Numbered from the stretch's first letter, positions 17,580 to 26,751 are shown. The stretch: DNA of 64,000 nucleotides from Streptomyces ipomoeae 91-03 (GCF_000317595.1 NZ_AEJC01000665.1:62001-126000); one strand, 5' to 3'. Program-made: numbers and translations. Notes: generated from the letters alone by a model not told the origin.

Positions 17580-18356
17580 CTCAGGAGCCCTGTTGGTCCC
17601 ATATCCTGCCGCACTCGACCTGCCGCACGCACTCGTGGAGTGGGTGACGATGCTGATCGTCACCCACGAGGGTGACCGACGCTGCAAACTCCGGCCGTCC
17701 GAGCGTGCGGTGATCGCTCTGGCATACCTGCGCCGACACGACCCCCTGGCGCAACTGGCCGCGGGTTTCCGTATTTCCGTCGGCACCGCCCACGCGTACG
17801 TCACCGCCGTCGTCGAGTACCTCGCGGACAAGGCGCCGGGCCTGCTGAAGGTCCTGCGCGAGGCAGACTCCGACTACGTTCTCGTGGACGGCACGCTCGC
17901 CGAGTGCGACCGGGTCGGCGACGGACGCGCGGACTACTCGACCAAGCGCAAGCGGCACGGTGTGAACGTGCAGGTCGTCACGGACCCGGACGGCCGGACG
18001 CTGTGGCTCTCGCCTGCCCTGCCCGGACGCACACACGACCTGACCGCCGCCCGCACACACAAGATCATCAGGATCTGTGAGCGCCAGGGCGTCCCCGTCC
18101 TTGCCGACATGGCCTACATCGGCGCGGGCGAGTGGGTCACCACCCCCAAGCGCCGGCCGCCCCATGGCGAACTCACCACAACCGAGCAGACGGTCAACCG
18201 GGCCCTGGCCGCCACTCGCGCACCCGTCGAACGAGGCATCGCCCGCCTGAAGTGCTGGCGAATCTTCCGTCACGCCCGGTGCAGCCCGAACCGCATGCCG
18301 TCAATCGCCAAGGCCGTCCTCACCCTGGAGCGGCACCACTGAAAAGGCTCACTGAG
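17580..18356 (+). mobile_element. IS5-family insertion sequence with intact transposase
   Basis: The left end (CTCAGGAGCCCTGTT) and right end (reverse complement CTCAGTGAGCCTTTT) are similar imperfect inverted repeats that frame one transposase. The ends are placed by eye and may be off by a few bases. The right end adjoins an IS630-family element. Confidence 0.7.
17593..18342 (+). CDS. IS5-family transposase (DDE_Tnp_4 type)
   Basis: A 249-residue transposase. It has an N-terminal helix-turn-helix (AVIALAYLRRHDPLAQLAAGF), the first catalytic Asp in YVLVDGTLAECDR, the middle block LWLSPALPGRTHDLTAAR with VLADMAYIGAG, and a C-terminal RAPVERGIARLKCWRIF carrying the glutamate. No frameshift is seen, so it may still be active. 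Start codon choice is uncertain. Confidence 0.85.
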   Translation: MVPYPAALDLPHALVEWVTMLIVTHEGDRRCKLRPSERAVIALAYLRRHDPLAQLAAGFRISVGTAHAYVTAVVEYLADKAPGLLKVLREADSDYVLVDGTLAECDRVGDGRADYSTKRKRHGVNVQVVTDPDGRTLWLSPALPGRTHDLTAARTHKIIRICERQGVPVLADMAYIGAGEWVTTPKRRPPHGELTTTEQTVNRALAATRAPVERGIARLKCWRIFRHARCSPNRMPSIAKAVLTLERHH

Positions 18357-19503
18357 TTTGAATGCGTGATGTCGTCATGGTGGGGCGGGGATGAGTCCGG
18401 TGCCGACGAGGCAGCCGTCGAGGACGTCGTGGCGGTACTGAAGCTGCCGTAAGCCTCGCCGGACGGCGGCGATCAGGTCCTGCGGGGCGGCGAATGCGCG
18501 GTTGGCCAGGGTGGTGCGAAGCAGGATGGACCAGATGCCCTCGACCGGATTGAGGTCCGGCGCGTAGGGCGGGAGTTGGTAGACGGTGAGCCAGTCGCGT
18601 TCGGCGATGTAGCGGCGCATACCGGTCGTCAGGTGCGTGTTGAGGTTGTCCCAAACGAGCACGATCGGGCCGCCGAGCTGCTGGTGGGCGGTCTGGATGA
18701 GGTCGCGGTAGTCCGTCCAGGCGAAACTCTTGCGCCCGTCCGGCCGGGCGTCGGGGCTCGGCCGGTAGATCAGCCGGGAGGAGCGGCCGGGTTTGTAGCA
18801 GAGCAGGGCTGCGACCGATAAGCGGCGTCGGGAGCGGCCCCGCACCCGCACGGTCGGTGTGCGACCGCGGCGGGACCACGTGCGCGTGGTGGGCGGCGTC
18901 ATCGAGAAGCCGGCTTCGTCTTCGAAGACGAGCCAGGCACCGAGCGCCGCCGCTGTCCTTCCACCTGCGGCCAGGTCTCCTTCACCCACCCGGCCACCGC
19001 CGCCTCGTCACGCTCCACCGCCCGCCGGGCGGGGACCTGGCAGGACCAGCCGTGCCGCTTGAGCAGGGCAGCGACGCCCTGGATCGTGTAGCTCTTGTGG
19101 AACCGGCGGCCGATCAGGGTCTTGATCCGTGACAGGGTCCAAGTCTGGTCCGGCCAGCCATGCGCGACCGGGCCCTTGTCCAGCTCACGTTCCAGGACCG
19201 CGAACAACTCGTCGCTCAGCAGCGGCAGCGAGGCCGGCCCCTTCGAGGCCAACGCCTTCAGACCGCCTTCGGACCAGTCTTTATGCCACCGCTGCACCGA
19301 ACGGATGCTCACCCGCAGGTCGCGGGCAATGACCGCATTGTCGTCCCCGCACGCGAACCGCTCGGCCGCATCCATCCGCAACCGCTCACGAAACGCCCGC
19401 CGTTCGGCCGTCAGCCCACCACCCTGCGCGTACCTCATACAGACGGCATACCGCCGGGATCACGAACCGCCAGCCCCCGACGACACCACGCTTTCAAGGT
19501 CAG
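18357..19503 (-). mobile_element. IS630-family insertion sequence
   Basis: The left end TTTGAATGCGTGATGTCGTC (18357 on) and the right end GACGACACCACGCTTTCAAG (ending ~19499) are inverted copies with three mismatches. They enclose a leftward IS630 transposase in two overlapping frames. The element sits head-on against the IS5-type element to its left. Confidence 0.75.
18375..19438 (-). pseudogene. IS630-family transposase in two overlapping frames
   Basis: The upstream frame (19438 to 18899) has the N-terminal HTH region (DLRVSIRSVQRWHKDWSEGGL, KALASKGP) and ends out of frame. The downstream frame (18989 to 18375) has the DDE core: LVFEDEAGFSMTP, then VLVWDNLNTH, then PPYAPDLNPVEGIWS. The frames join near 18940-18990 (WVKETWPQVEG / AAALGAWLVFEDE). 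IS630 relatives sometimes use programmed frameshifting here, so this may be a working two-frame gene rather than a broken one. Confidence 0.75.
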
Positions 19504-19708
19504 TAAGACACTCAGGGCGACCAGGACAGTCGTTCAGATAACCAAGAACAAACAGGCGGGAACCCGCCCCATCTCCGCAGTCTTCGGCGACATCCGCCTC
19601 TACGGCCTGAGAAGCCGTATCTCAACCGAATGTGATCCCTTGATTTCTGCTGGTCAGGCATGGTCTCACTTGGGGTGAGGGAGGCATGCGGCGTCTTGTG
19701 TCCGCTTG

Positions 19709-20281
19709 ATGGCCGAGGGGTGCGCGGTGGCGTCGGTGCTGGGAATGCTGGAGGAGCGGGAGACGGCTGCCCGTGTGCGGGTGGAGGGCCTGCGGGTGGA
19801 GGGCCTGCGGGAGGATGCCGCGCGGCTGGCTGAGGCATTGGAGGCCGCGGAGATCGAGCTGGACCGGCGGGTGATCGCGCGGGAGGAGCTGGTCGAGGCG
19901 TTGGCCGCCTCCGCGGCCGAGACGACTGCGGTGACCGAACCCCGGACCGAGGCCGAGCAGGCAACAGTGCCCTCGCCTGCACCGGTGCCGGGCTCGACGG
20001 TGCCGCCGTGGCGAGACGGGCTCCCGGTGACGGTGCTGACCTCGGACTACCAGCGGATTCTGGGTGTGGTGGAGGAGCGGTGCCCGGCGGGCCAGGGGCC
20101 GCTCAAGGCCAAGGAGATCGCGGTGGGGCTGGGCCTTCAGACGACGCCGGCCAAGGTCGAGGGGGTGCGCTCGAAGGCCAGGCGCCTGGCGGAGCGCGGG
20201 TGGCTGGTGCAGGAGACGTCGGGCATGTTCAGCGCCGGCCGACGGTCCGTGGCCGTGCCAGACGCCGGCCCATCCGCGTGA
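19709..20281 (+). CDS. Coiled-coil / winged-helix-like accessory protein of the 1.7-kb element
   Basis: About 190 residues. The first ~80 are rich in Ala, Glu, Arg and Leu with heptad-like spacing (ERETAARVRVEGLR, LEAAEIELDRRVIAREEL), suggesting a coiled coil. A Pro/Thr linker follows, then a C-terminal segment (SDYQRILGVVEERC, LKAKEIAVGLGLQ, VEGVRSKARRLAERGWL) that looks like a winged helix. I recall similar proteins beside streptomycete insertion sequences but know no function. It lies inside the inverted repeats. Its 3' end overlaps that of the opposite-strand transposase by 53 bases. Confidence 0.6.
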   Translation: MAEGCAVASVLGMLEERETAARVRVEGLRVEGLREDAARLAEALEAAEIELDRRVIAREELVEALAASAAETTAVTEPRTEAEQATVPSPAPVPGSTVPPWRDGLPVTVLTSDYQRILGVVEERCPAGQGPLKAKEIAVGLGLQTTPAKVEGVRSKARRLAERGWLVQETSGMFSAGRRSVAVPDAGPSA

Positions 20282-21023
20282 CCATCGACCACCGGATCAT
20301 CGCCTCGCTGGTAGCGGGCAGTGTTTCGTAATCCCTCGCCAGTCGGCGGGAGTTCATCAGCCACGCGAACGTGCGCTCTGCCACCCAGCGTCTGGGCAGC
20401 ACCACGAACCCCTGCATGTCGTCGGTGCGTTTGACGATCTCCAAGGTCAGGGCGAGTTTCTGACGGCACCAGTCGACGATGGAGCCGGTGTAGCCGCCGT
20501 CGGCCCAGACGAGGGTGATGTCGCGGTGCAGGCTGCGCAGCCGGGCCAACAGGCCCACGGCGGCGTCGCGGTCGCCGATGTTCGCGGCGGTGACCGCGAC
20601 GACCAGGAGCAAGCCGAGGCAGTCGGTCACGATGTGCCGCTTACGCCCGGGCACTTTCTTCCCGCCGTCGTAACCGCGTGAGGAGGCCGGCACCGTCGCG
20701 GCGGCCCGCACCGACTGCGCGTCGATGATCCCGGCCGTGGGCTCGGCCTCTCGGCCTTCGCGCTCCCTTACCCGTCCGCGCAGCCGGTCGTGGAACTCGG
20801 CGATCAGCCCGTGCTCGCGCCAGCGGCGGAAGAAGGCGTAAACCCGGCCCCAATCGGGGAAGTCCGCGGGCATCGCCCGCCACGAGATCCCGCCCGCGAC
20901 CAGATAGCGGATCGCGTCCAACATCTGCCGGTGGCAGTAGCCCTCGGGCTGTCCGCCCCGCCCCTGGAGCCAGGCCGGCACCGGCAGCAGCGGCCGGATG
21001 GCCGCCCACTCCGTGTCCGTCAT
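20229..21023 (-). CDS. IS5-family transposase (IS4/5 DDE type)
   Basis: The recognisable protein begins MTDTEWAAIRPLLPVPAWLQ, continues with GGISWRAMPADFPDWGRVYAFF, then AGIIDAQSVRAAATV (first Asp), HIVTDCLGLLLVVAVTAANI, VWADGGYTG (second Asp), and RWVAERTFAWLMNSRRLARDYE (Glu). I start at the MTDTEW methionine (21023). The frame is open upstream to 21221. The C-terminus reads into the neighbouring gene. Confidence 0.85.
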   Translation of the reverse strand: MTDTEWAAIRPLLPVPAWLQGRGGQPEGYCHRQMLDAIRYLVAGGISWRAMPADFPDWGRVYAFFRRWREHGLIAEFHDRLRGRVREREGREAEPTAGIIDAQSVRAAATVPASSRGYDGGKKVPGRKRHIVTDCLGLLLVVAVTAANIGDRDAAVGLLARLRSLHRDITLVWADGGYTGSIVDWCRQKLALTLEIVKRTDDMQGFVVLPRRWVAERTFAWLMNSRRLARDYETLPATSEAMIRWSMVTRMGRRLARPRTVGRR

Positions 21024-21294
21024 GTCCGACGGATACCGGCGCACCCGTTCGGGACGGTCGGCCGCGTTGCCGTACACGTGCGCGAGGCAATCACACGACA
21101 CGGCGGGCGAGTTGAAGTCAACGGGCTCGGGCGCGTACAACAACGACAACAGGGCCTCCGGGAACCGCTCGGAATGGGGTCGCACCCCCGAGCTACCAGG
21201 AGGCCCTGCCTTCATGCGCATACACCGGGAAGATCACCCCGGCGGGAAACCTGTTCGACCTGCACGTTCCATGATCGGTTGAGATACGGCTTCT

Positions 21295-21877
21295 GATGTT
21301 GGCCACAATCTCCGCCTGGACCGTGATCTACACCTACGAGACGGTCCTCCCGATCGTCCTCTCCCAGTCCCACGGCCTGTCTCCGTCGGACTGGGGCCGG
21401 GTCTACGCACTCGGCCCGGCTCTGGTCATCCTCTTCCAACTACGCATCGCGCGATGGATCGTCGGATTCTCCCCCACGTTCTGCCTCGCGGCAGGCACCA
21501 TCCTCATGGGGGCAGCGTTCCTGACCCTCATGATCCAAGCGACACTGGGCGCCGTTCTGGTCCTTACCCTGGCCTTCATCGTCGGCAACATGATCTGGGG
21601 CCCGGCAAGCGAACAGGCAGCACTCCGCTTGGCACCCGAGGGCCACCAGGGCGCCTACCTGGGCGTGATGTCCTCGTCCATCTGGCTCGGCAGCGCACTG
21701 GTCCCGGGACTGGGCCTGCCCCTACGGGAACACTTCGGCGACACCGGCCTATGGATCGCCGTACTGTCGATCGCCCTACTGTCTGCGGCGAGCTACCTCC
21801 TGACGAACAGAATGGCCCACACTCCAGGGAGCTACCGGAAGGTAACTCCTCCGTTTGGTAAGGGTGTTGGCCGGTAG
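21295..21877 (+). pseudogene. MFS exporter, C-terminal half
   Basis: It continues the exporter begun at 16877. It opens with TM7-like TISAWTVIYTYETVLPIVLS and has further hydrophobic stretches (IARWIVGFSPTFCLAAGTIL, LGAVLVLTLAFIVGNMIWGP, LWIAVLSIALLSAASYLL), giving the six helices missing from the first half. It starts immediately at the edge of the 20-base repeat. The last residues (after NRMAHTPGSY) look foreign, because an ISAzo13-type remnant begins there. Confidence 0.82.
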
Positions 21878-21888
21878 GGTACTGGTGT

Positions 21889-22255
21889 GTGGGAGGGGAC
21901 CGAGGCTGCGCTGGCGGACGTGTTCGCTTTACTGTTGCCGCAGGTGGATGAGCGACAGCGGCGTCTTGTGCTCGGTGCGGCGGCCCGTGTGCTGGGGCTT
22001 GGCGGCATCCGGGTGGCGGCCGGTTGCGGTAGGAGTTGCGAAGTCCACGGTGTCCCGTGGTGTCCGCGAGCTGATGGTCGGCGGGGAGCCGACTGGCCGG
22101 GTCCGGGCGGAGGACGCAAGCGACTGCGGGATGCCGATCCGGTTCTGGTCCCTACTTGTTGGCACTGGTCGGGCCGGACCAGCGAGGTGATCCGGAGTCG
22201 CCGTTGCGGGTGGACGGTGAAGGCCACCCGCACGAACTGCTGGGCGACATCGGCG
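21889..22255 (+). pseudogene. ISAzo13-family transposase, N-terminal remnant
   Basis: Homology to the N-terminus of ISAzo13-type transposases is scattered over frames: LPQVDERQRRLVLGAAARVLGLGG, GVAKSTVSRGVRELMVGGEP, RKRLRDADPVLVP, and GDPESPLRVDG. At least two frameshifts separate the pieces, and the catalytic domain is absent. Confidence 0.7.
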
Positions 22256-22866
22256 GTGGATCCGCTCTGCGCTCCGCGCAGCTGGAGCAGCTGTTCCTCG
22301 GCGCTCTCGATCGTCCGGGTGATCAGCGTGCGCTGTTCGGCCGGCACGGCCGCTCGCCACATCCTTCCCGAACCGGGCGCCTTCTTCTCCTTGCCCAGCA
22401 CCCGCAGCTGTGCGGCCATGATCGCGCTCTGGTGTTCCTTGCGCAGCCACCAGGGGTCGTTGTCGTATCCAGGAGGCCCGTCGGCCCCTCGGCGCAGACG
22501 GATGACGTTGCCCATCCAGGAGGTCAGCGGGCCGCCGTAGTCGGCCCCAGCCACGCCAGCCGACCCGCTCACCGAGCCGGGGCGGCAGAACATCCCGTCG
22601 GCCGGCAGTGCCCGCGGCCTTCCGGCACCGCTGTCCATCCACACCAGCGCCTGATGTTCACGTCCTGTACACGCGACTACGCGTCTCCCACCTCACGATC
22701 TTCTTGTGCAATGGCACGTGCTTGTCATCGAGAAGCTTGGGGACCGATCACCACTCCTTGGGAACCGGAGTGGTCCGCAGGAGTGGTCGTCCTGCTGCTG
22801 TCCCGTCGAGAGCGCGATGGGCCGGGCAAGCAAGCAACGACCGTTACCGCTCTTTCAACCACGCCC
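22256..22866. other. Gene remnant and filler between an ISAzo13 remnant and an SDR gene
   Basis: On the minus strand, 22260-22550 reads LTSWMGNVIRLRRGADGPPG, then YDNDPWWLRKEHQSAIMAAQ and AEEQLLQLRGAQSG. It looks like a real protein fragment, but I cannot place it in a family. No other coding signal is convincing. It may be debris of an integrative element. Confidence 0.35.
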
Positions 22867-23784
22867 TCAGATACCGGCCTTCACACCCGACAGCCGCTCC
22901 GACGCCTCCCACAACGCTTTCGCCCGACGCGCGTCACGGGCCCACGGCGCGCGCCGCGCGGATACGGGCAGAGTGTGGGTGAGGGAGCCGGGGCCGATGT
23001 AGACACCCTGACCGACCGCTGGGCACGTCGCAGCGTAGAGCGTGGGCAGAGCGCCGGCCTCCGGTGGCCGGGCGACGAACCGGTTGCCCAGCACGAGCAG
23101 CCTGTCGAGGAGACGGGGGCCGTTCTGCCCGACGGCGTTGCGCTGAAGGCCGGTGGCCGCGTATCCCGGATGCGCGGCGGCGGCGACGGTGGTCGCTCCT
23201 GCCGCTGATAGCCGACGCGACAGTTCATGGGTGAACAACAGGTTCGCGGTCTTGGAGCGCCCGTAGGCCAGCCAGCGCTGGTAGAAGCGGCGTTGGCCCT
23301 GGAGGTCATCCGGTTCGCACCGGGCCGCGAAGTGCATGACGCTGGAGACCGTGATCACGCGAGACCCGGGTGTGGCAAGAAGGCGCGGCAGCAGCAGCCC
23401 GGTCAGTGCGAAGTGGCCCACATGGTTGGTGCCCAGATGGGTCTCGAACCCTTCCGCCGTCCTGCCGAACGGTACTCCGCCGATCCCGGCGTTGTTGATC
23501 AGAAGATCGAGACGGTCCATGTCCAGTTCCGCGGCGAACGCCCGTACGGACGCCAGATCGGCCAGATCCAACGGCCGGTACTCGACGTCGATGTCCGGCT
23601 CCCGCGCGCGCAGCCGACGGACTGCCTCCATCCCGCGCTCCGGGCTACGGCAGGCGAGCAGCACCTTGGCTCCGCGCACGGCCAGTTCCTGGGCCGTGCA
23701 GTAGCCGAGGCCGCTGTTGGCCCCGGTAACCACTGCGACACGACCTTTCTGCCACGGGATGTCGTCCGCTGTCCAACCTGCCAT
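22867..23784 (-). CDS. Short-chain dehydrogenase/reductase of unknown substrate
   Basis: A 305-residue SDR, close to the retinol-dehydrogenase-like group in length and motifs: VAVVTGANSGLGYCTAQELA (cofactor loop), LLINNAGIGG, VSSVMH (Ser), and YGRSKTANLL (Tyr-x-x-x-Lys). I start at the ATG at 23784 (MAGWTADDIPW), the usual beginning in this group, although the frame is open to 23880. It is the only intact non-transposase gene between 17.5 and 31.9 kb, with insertion-sequence remnants on both sides. No partner genes indicate its role. Confidence 0.88.
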   Translation of the reverse strand: MAGWTADDIPWQKGRVAVVTGANSGLGYCTAQELAVRGAKVLLACRSPERGMEAVRRLRAREPDIDVEYRPLDLADLASVRAFAAELDMDRLDLLINNAGIGGVPFGRTAEGFETHLGTNHVGHFALTGLLLPRLLATPGSRVITVSSVMHFAARCEPDDLQGQRRFYQRWLAYGRSKTANLLFTHELSRRLSAAGATTVAAAAHPGYAATGLQRNAVGQNGPRLLDRLLVLGNRFVARPPEAGALPTLYAATCPAVGQGVYIGPGSLTHTLPVSARRAPWARDARRAKALWEASERLSGVKAGI

Positions 23785-23898
23785 ACTCCGGCTGCTCCTC
23801 GTGCTCGGCCGTGGGTAATGTGCCCAGGCGTCCGATCGGTCAGGATACTGTTGGCGCAAGGCTGGCCCTTCGGGGAACATCCGGCTGTCATCGGACCT

Positions 23899-23940
23899 CT
23901 AGTGCCGCGTCAGCACTAGACCCGCGAAGTGCGGGTCTAG
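23899..23940. repeat. Two overlapping palindromes sharing CTAG
   Basis: CTAGTGC/GCACTAG (23899-23905, 23913-23919) overlaps CTAGACCCGC/GCGGGTCTAG (23916-23925, 23931-23940), the latter a perfect 10-pair stem with a 5-base loop. They lie just beyond the stop of the IS4-type transposase fragment, so they are probably the element's end or its terminator. Confidence 0.55.
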
Positions 23941-23956
23941 GAGTAATAACAGTGAT

Positions 23957-24403
23957 TTAGGTGGTTTTCCCGCGGGTCGGCCTGGGCTTCGTCGGCCCGA
24001 CCAGGGCTGCGCGGGGTGCATCCGGCCGGGATGGGTTGCGGTGCTCGCTCCTCTTGAGTTTCCCGTTGGACATCTTGCGTTTGATGACGCGGGGGTTGTT
24101 GCGTAACTGGCGGGGAGGCAGAGGACGTTCGCGGATCTCACGTAGTGCCGTGGCCAGGGCCCTGGTCGGCCGGGAGGGGGAAAACGCCGCCTGGTCGGTG
24201 ACCTGGCGGCGGACGATGCGCAGGGTGCGGGTGAACGAGATGTGGTCAGGATCGTGCTCCGCCTGCTGCGCGGCTTTGTGCATCAGGTCCCGCAGGGCGT
24301 GGTGCACCAGGAGGAAACCGAAGATCTCCTGTTCGACGCCGGCCGGGTGTTGGGAGCGTAGGACCATGCGGGGTCCGCCCTGATGGGTCTTGATCTCGTC
24401 CAG
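23957..24403 (-). pseudogene. IS4-family transposase, C-terminal fragment
   Basis: The leftward frame reads MVLRSQHPAGVEQEIFGFLL, VHHALRDLMHKAA, and SFTRTLRIVRRQVTDQAAF, the C-terminal end of IS4-type transposases. Everything upstream is replaced by the 87-base repeat at 24404. The catalytic DDE core is absent. Confidence 0.8.
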
Positions 24404-24490
24404 TGAGGGTTTTCAGGGTGGCCCCCGAATGAGTGACAGCGGGACCGGAGGCAACGGACAGGGCTCCCATGCCGTTGAGAGAGGTGTCTA
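24404..24490. repeat. 87-base direct repeat, copy 2
   Basis: Apparently identical to 17470-17556. It joins the IS4-type fragment on its left and the IS5-family element on its right. It could act as a substrate for homologous recombination that would delete or circularise about 6.9 kb. Confidence 0.85.
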
Positions 24491-25358
24491 AGGGCTGTCC
24501 CGTAAATGATCTACGGCATGCTGGTTGACCTGCTCGTTTCCCGTCACTCGGCGAGGGTGAGGTTGTGCAGGCGGGCGATACCGAGCATGGCGTGGTGGAC
24601 GCCGTCGCCTTTCAGGCGGCAGTCGCGCAGGATCTTCCAGCTCTTCATCCGGGCGAATACGTGCTCGACGCGGGCGCGGACCTTGCGGTGGGAGGCGTTG
24701 TGCTCTTCCTGCCAGGCCGGGAGTTCGGCCTGGCCGCGTTCGCGGCGGTGCGGGATGACCAGGCCGGTGCCCCGGTAGCCGCCGTCCGCGATCACGGTCG
24801 TCTTTCCGACGGCGTCCTTTGCGCCGGACAGTTCCCACGCCTTGCAATCGTTGCGGTTGCCCGGCAGTGGCCGGCCGACGGCGACGACGAGCCGGGTGTC
24901 GGCGTCGATGACGACCTGGTGGTTGGTGGAGTACCGGTAGTTCTTCGACTGCTCGGCGATGCTGTGGTCGCGGGTCGGCACCAGGGTTCCGTCCGCGATC
25001 AGCACGGTGTCCTTGCGGAACCGTTTGCGCTGCTGGAGCGCGAGCGACGGCCCGAGGTGGTCGACGATGCGGTCGGCCGCCGACTTCGATACCCCGAACA
25101 ACAGGGCGAGCTGGCGCAGGGTGAGGTTCGTGCGCCAGTACGCGGCGACCAGCAGGACCCGGTCCTCCAGCGGCAGGCTCCAGGGCCGGCCCTTACGGAC
25201 CGGATCCGCGCCCTCCCGCCGCAAGGCGGTGATCAGCTTGCTGAACTGACGCGGACTCAGCCCGGTGAACGGGGCTATCCAAGACGGCTCCGACGCCGTG
25301 ATCACACCAGCCACACCAAGATCATCTCACCCGTGACCAGCAGTTACGGGACAACCCT
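24491..25358 (-). mobile_element. IS5-family insertion sequence, apparently intact
   Basis: The ends AGGGCTGTCCCGTAA (24491-24505) and TTACGGGACAACCCT (25344-25358) are inverted with one mismatch and enclose one full transposase. The flanks CTA and TAG suggest insertion at a CTAG-like target. Confidence 0.85.
24544..25314 (-). CDS. IS5-family transposase
   Basis: A 256-residue protein with an N-terminal helix-turn-helix (LTLRQLALLFGVSKSAADRI) and a DDE core: VLIADGTLVPTRDH (first Asp), VIADGGYRGTGLVIPHRR (second Asp), and RARVEHVFARMKSWKILRDC (Glu). It is full-length and unbroken. A related but distinct copy lies at 41222-41992. Confidence 0.88.
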   Translation of the reverse strand: MAGVITASEPSWIAPFTGLSPRQFSKLITALRREGADPVRKGRPWSLPLEDRVLLVAAYWRTNLTLRQLALLFGVSKSAADRIVDHLGPSLALQQRKRFRKDTVLIADGTLVPTRDHSIAEQSKNYRYSTNHQVVIDADTRLVVAVGRPLPGNRNDCKAWELSGAKDAVGKTTVIADGGYRGTGLVIPHRRERGQAELPAWQEEHNASHRKVRARVEHVFARMKSWKILRDCRLKGDGVHHAMLGIARLHNLTLAE

Positions 25359-25539
25359 TAGCCGGACCCGGGCCGTCTGGCAGTACCAACCCGTCCCGGC
25401 GTTGTCGGGGCTGCTTACCGCTCGGCTCGGCATCCCCCGGAACCGAACTGCCCCCAGCTTCAACCGGATTGCTACGACAACCCGGTGGTGAAGGTCTCTC
25501 ACCTCACTCGATTCCATGGCGCCTCGTGGCGCACCCACC

Positions 25540-25632
25540 CGCTACGACAAGACCCCAGACAGCTACCTCGCCGGCCTCCACCTACGAGCCTCAATGGTCT
25601 GGATCAAGGACCTCACCCGGAACGCACATTGA
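25540..25632 (+). pseudogene. Tail of another IS5-type transposase
   Basis: It reads RYDKTPDSYLAGLHL, then MVWIKDLTRN and a stop, a typical C-terminus of a different IS5-type transposase. Only about 30 residues remain. The surrounding 25359-25653 shows no other feature. Confidence 0.55.
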
Positions 25633-25653
25633 TCACGACTCGATACGCGCCCT

Positions 25654-26597
25654 AGGGTGCGTTTCATATGTGGATCTTGATGTGTCAAGATCCCACTTCG
25701 TGGGGCGGCATGATCTGACGAATACACAGTGGGCGAAGCTGGAGCCCCTGCTCCCGGTCGGCAAGAAGCCTGGACGGCCACCGGTGCACACCAAGCGGCA
25801 ACTGATAGACGGCATACGGTGGCGCACCCGCGCCGGTGCTCCCTGGCGGGACGTGCCCGAGCGCTATGGCCCGTGGGAGACGGTCTACGGCCTGTTCCGC
25901 CGCTGGCAGCGGGACGGCACCTGGCACCGCATCTTCGAACAGCTGCAGGCCCAGGCCGACGCCGAGGGACTGATCACCTGGGACGTCTCGGTGGACTCGA
26001 CCATCGCCCGCGCCCACCAGCATGCGGCCGGCGCCCGCAAAAAGGGGATCTGCAGATCGAGCCGCCAGGCGGTGTGTTCATCGAGCCCGACGACCACGGG
26101 CTCGGACGCTCCCGGGGCGGGCTGACAACCAAGCTCCACCTGGCGGTCGAGCAGGCCCAGAAACCGATGTCGCTGGTCATCACGGCAGGACAGCGCGGTG
26201 ATTCCCCGCAGTTCCAGGTGGTCTTGGGCCGCATCCGGGTGCCCCGGCTCGGGTCGGGCCGCCCGCGCACCCGGCCGGACAAGGTGCGTGCCGACAAGGC
26301 GTACGGCTCCCGCGCGAACCGTGCCTACCTGCGCAAGCGCGGTATCCGCTGCACGATCCCGGAGAAGCGCGACCAGATCGCCAACCGCAAGAACCGCGGC
26401 TCCCACGGCGGCCGGCCACCTAAGTTCGACAAGGCCGACTACAAGGAGCGCCACGCGGTCGAGTGCGGAATCAATCGCCTCAAGCGGCACCGCGCTGTCG
26501 CCACGAGATACGACAAGTTGGCAGTTCGCTACGAGGCGACCGTGCTGGTCGCAGCCATCAACGAGTGGCTGTGACCAGCACTTTCAAAACGCACCCT
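25654..26597 (+). mobile_element. IS5-family (IS427-like) insertion sequence, copy 1
   Basis: It begins AGGGTGCGTTTCA at 25654 and ends with the inverse TTTCAAAACGCACCCT at 26597. A nearly identical copy lies in the opposite orientation at 42035-42982. Both are flanked by CTAG-like sequence, the usual target of this group. Confidence 0.88.
25700..26574 (+). CDS. IS427-type transposase made by frameshifting
   Basis: The first frame has the helix-turn-helix half (HDLTNTQWAKLEPLLPVGKK, YGPWETVYGLFRRWQ, and WDVSVDSTIARAHQHAAGAR). The second has the rest (DHGLGRSRGGLTTKLHLAV, KVRADKAYGSRANRAYL, and ECGINRLKRHRAVATRYDKL). They meet at GCAAAAAGGGGATC near 26037-26050, a slippery A5G4 run, so this is likely programmed frameshifting. 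The start (GTG 25700) is a guess. Confidence 0.8.
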
Positions 26598-26751
26598 AGT
26601 ACTCCAGCAGTACTTTGACGTTTTCCCTGTTCAGGGGCGGTTTGGGTGAGTGTAGTGGGCTGATCGCGGGTCCGTTTTCTCTTTCCTTGGCCGCCCCTCG
26701 ATCGTGTGCAGCCGACGCTCATAGTGGCAACGGTCTGGGCAGCCTCCGGGC

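Larger units (their letters stand above)
19610..21294. mobile_element. 1.7-kb element bounded by a perfect 20-base inverted repeat
   Basis: AGAAGCCGTATCTCAACCGA at 19610-19629 is perfectly inverted at 21275-21294. Between the ends lie a rightward coiled-coil protein gene and a leftward IS5-family transposase that overlap at their 3' ends. The right end touches the C-terminal half of the MFS gene, so this element is the last insertion on that side. It may be one transposon with an accessory gene, or an older element that an IS5 entered. Confidence 0.75.
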
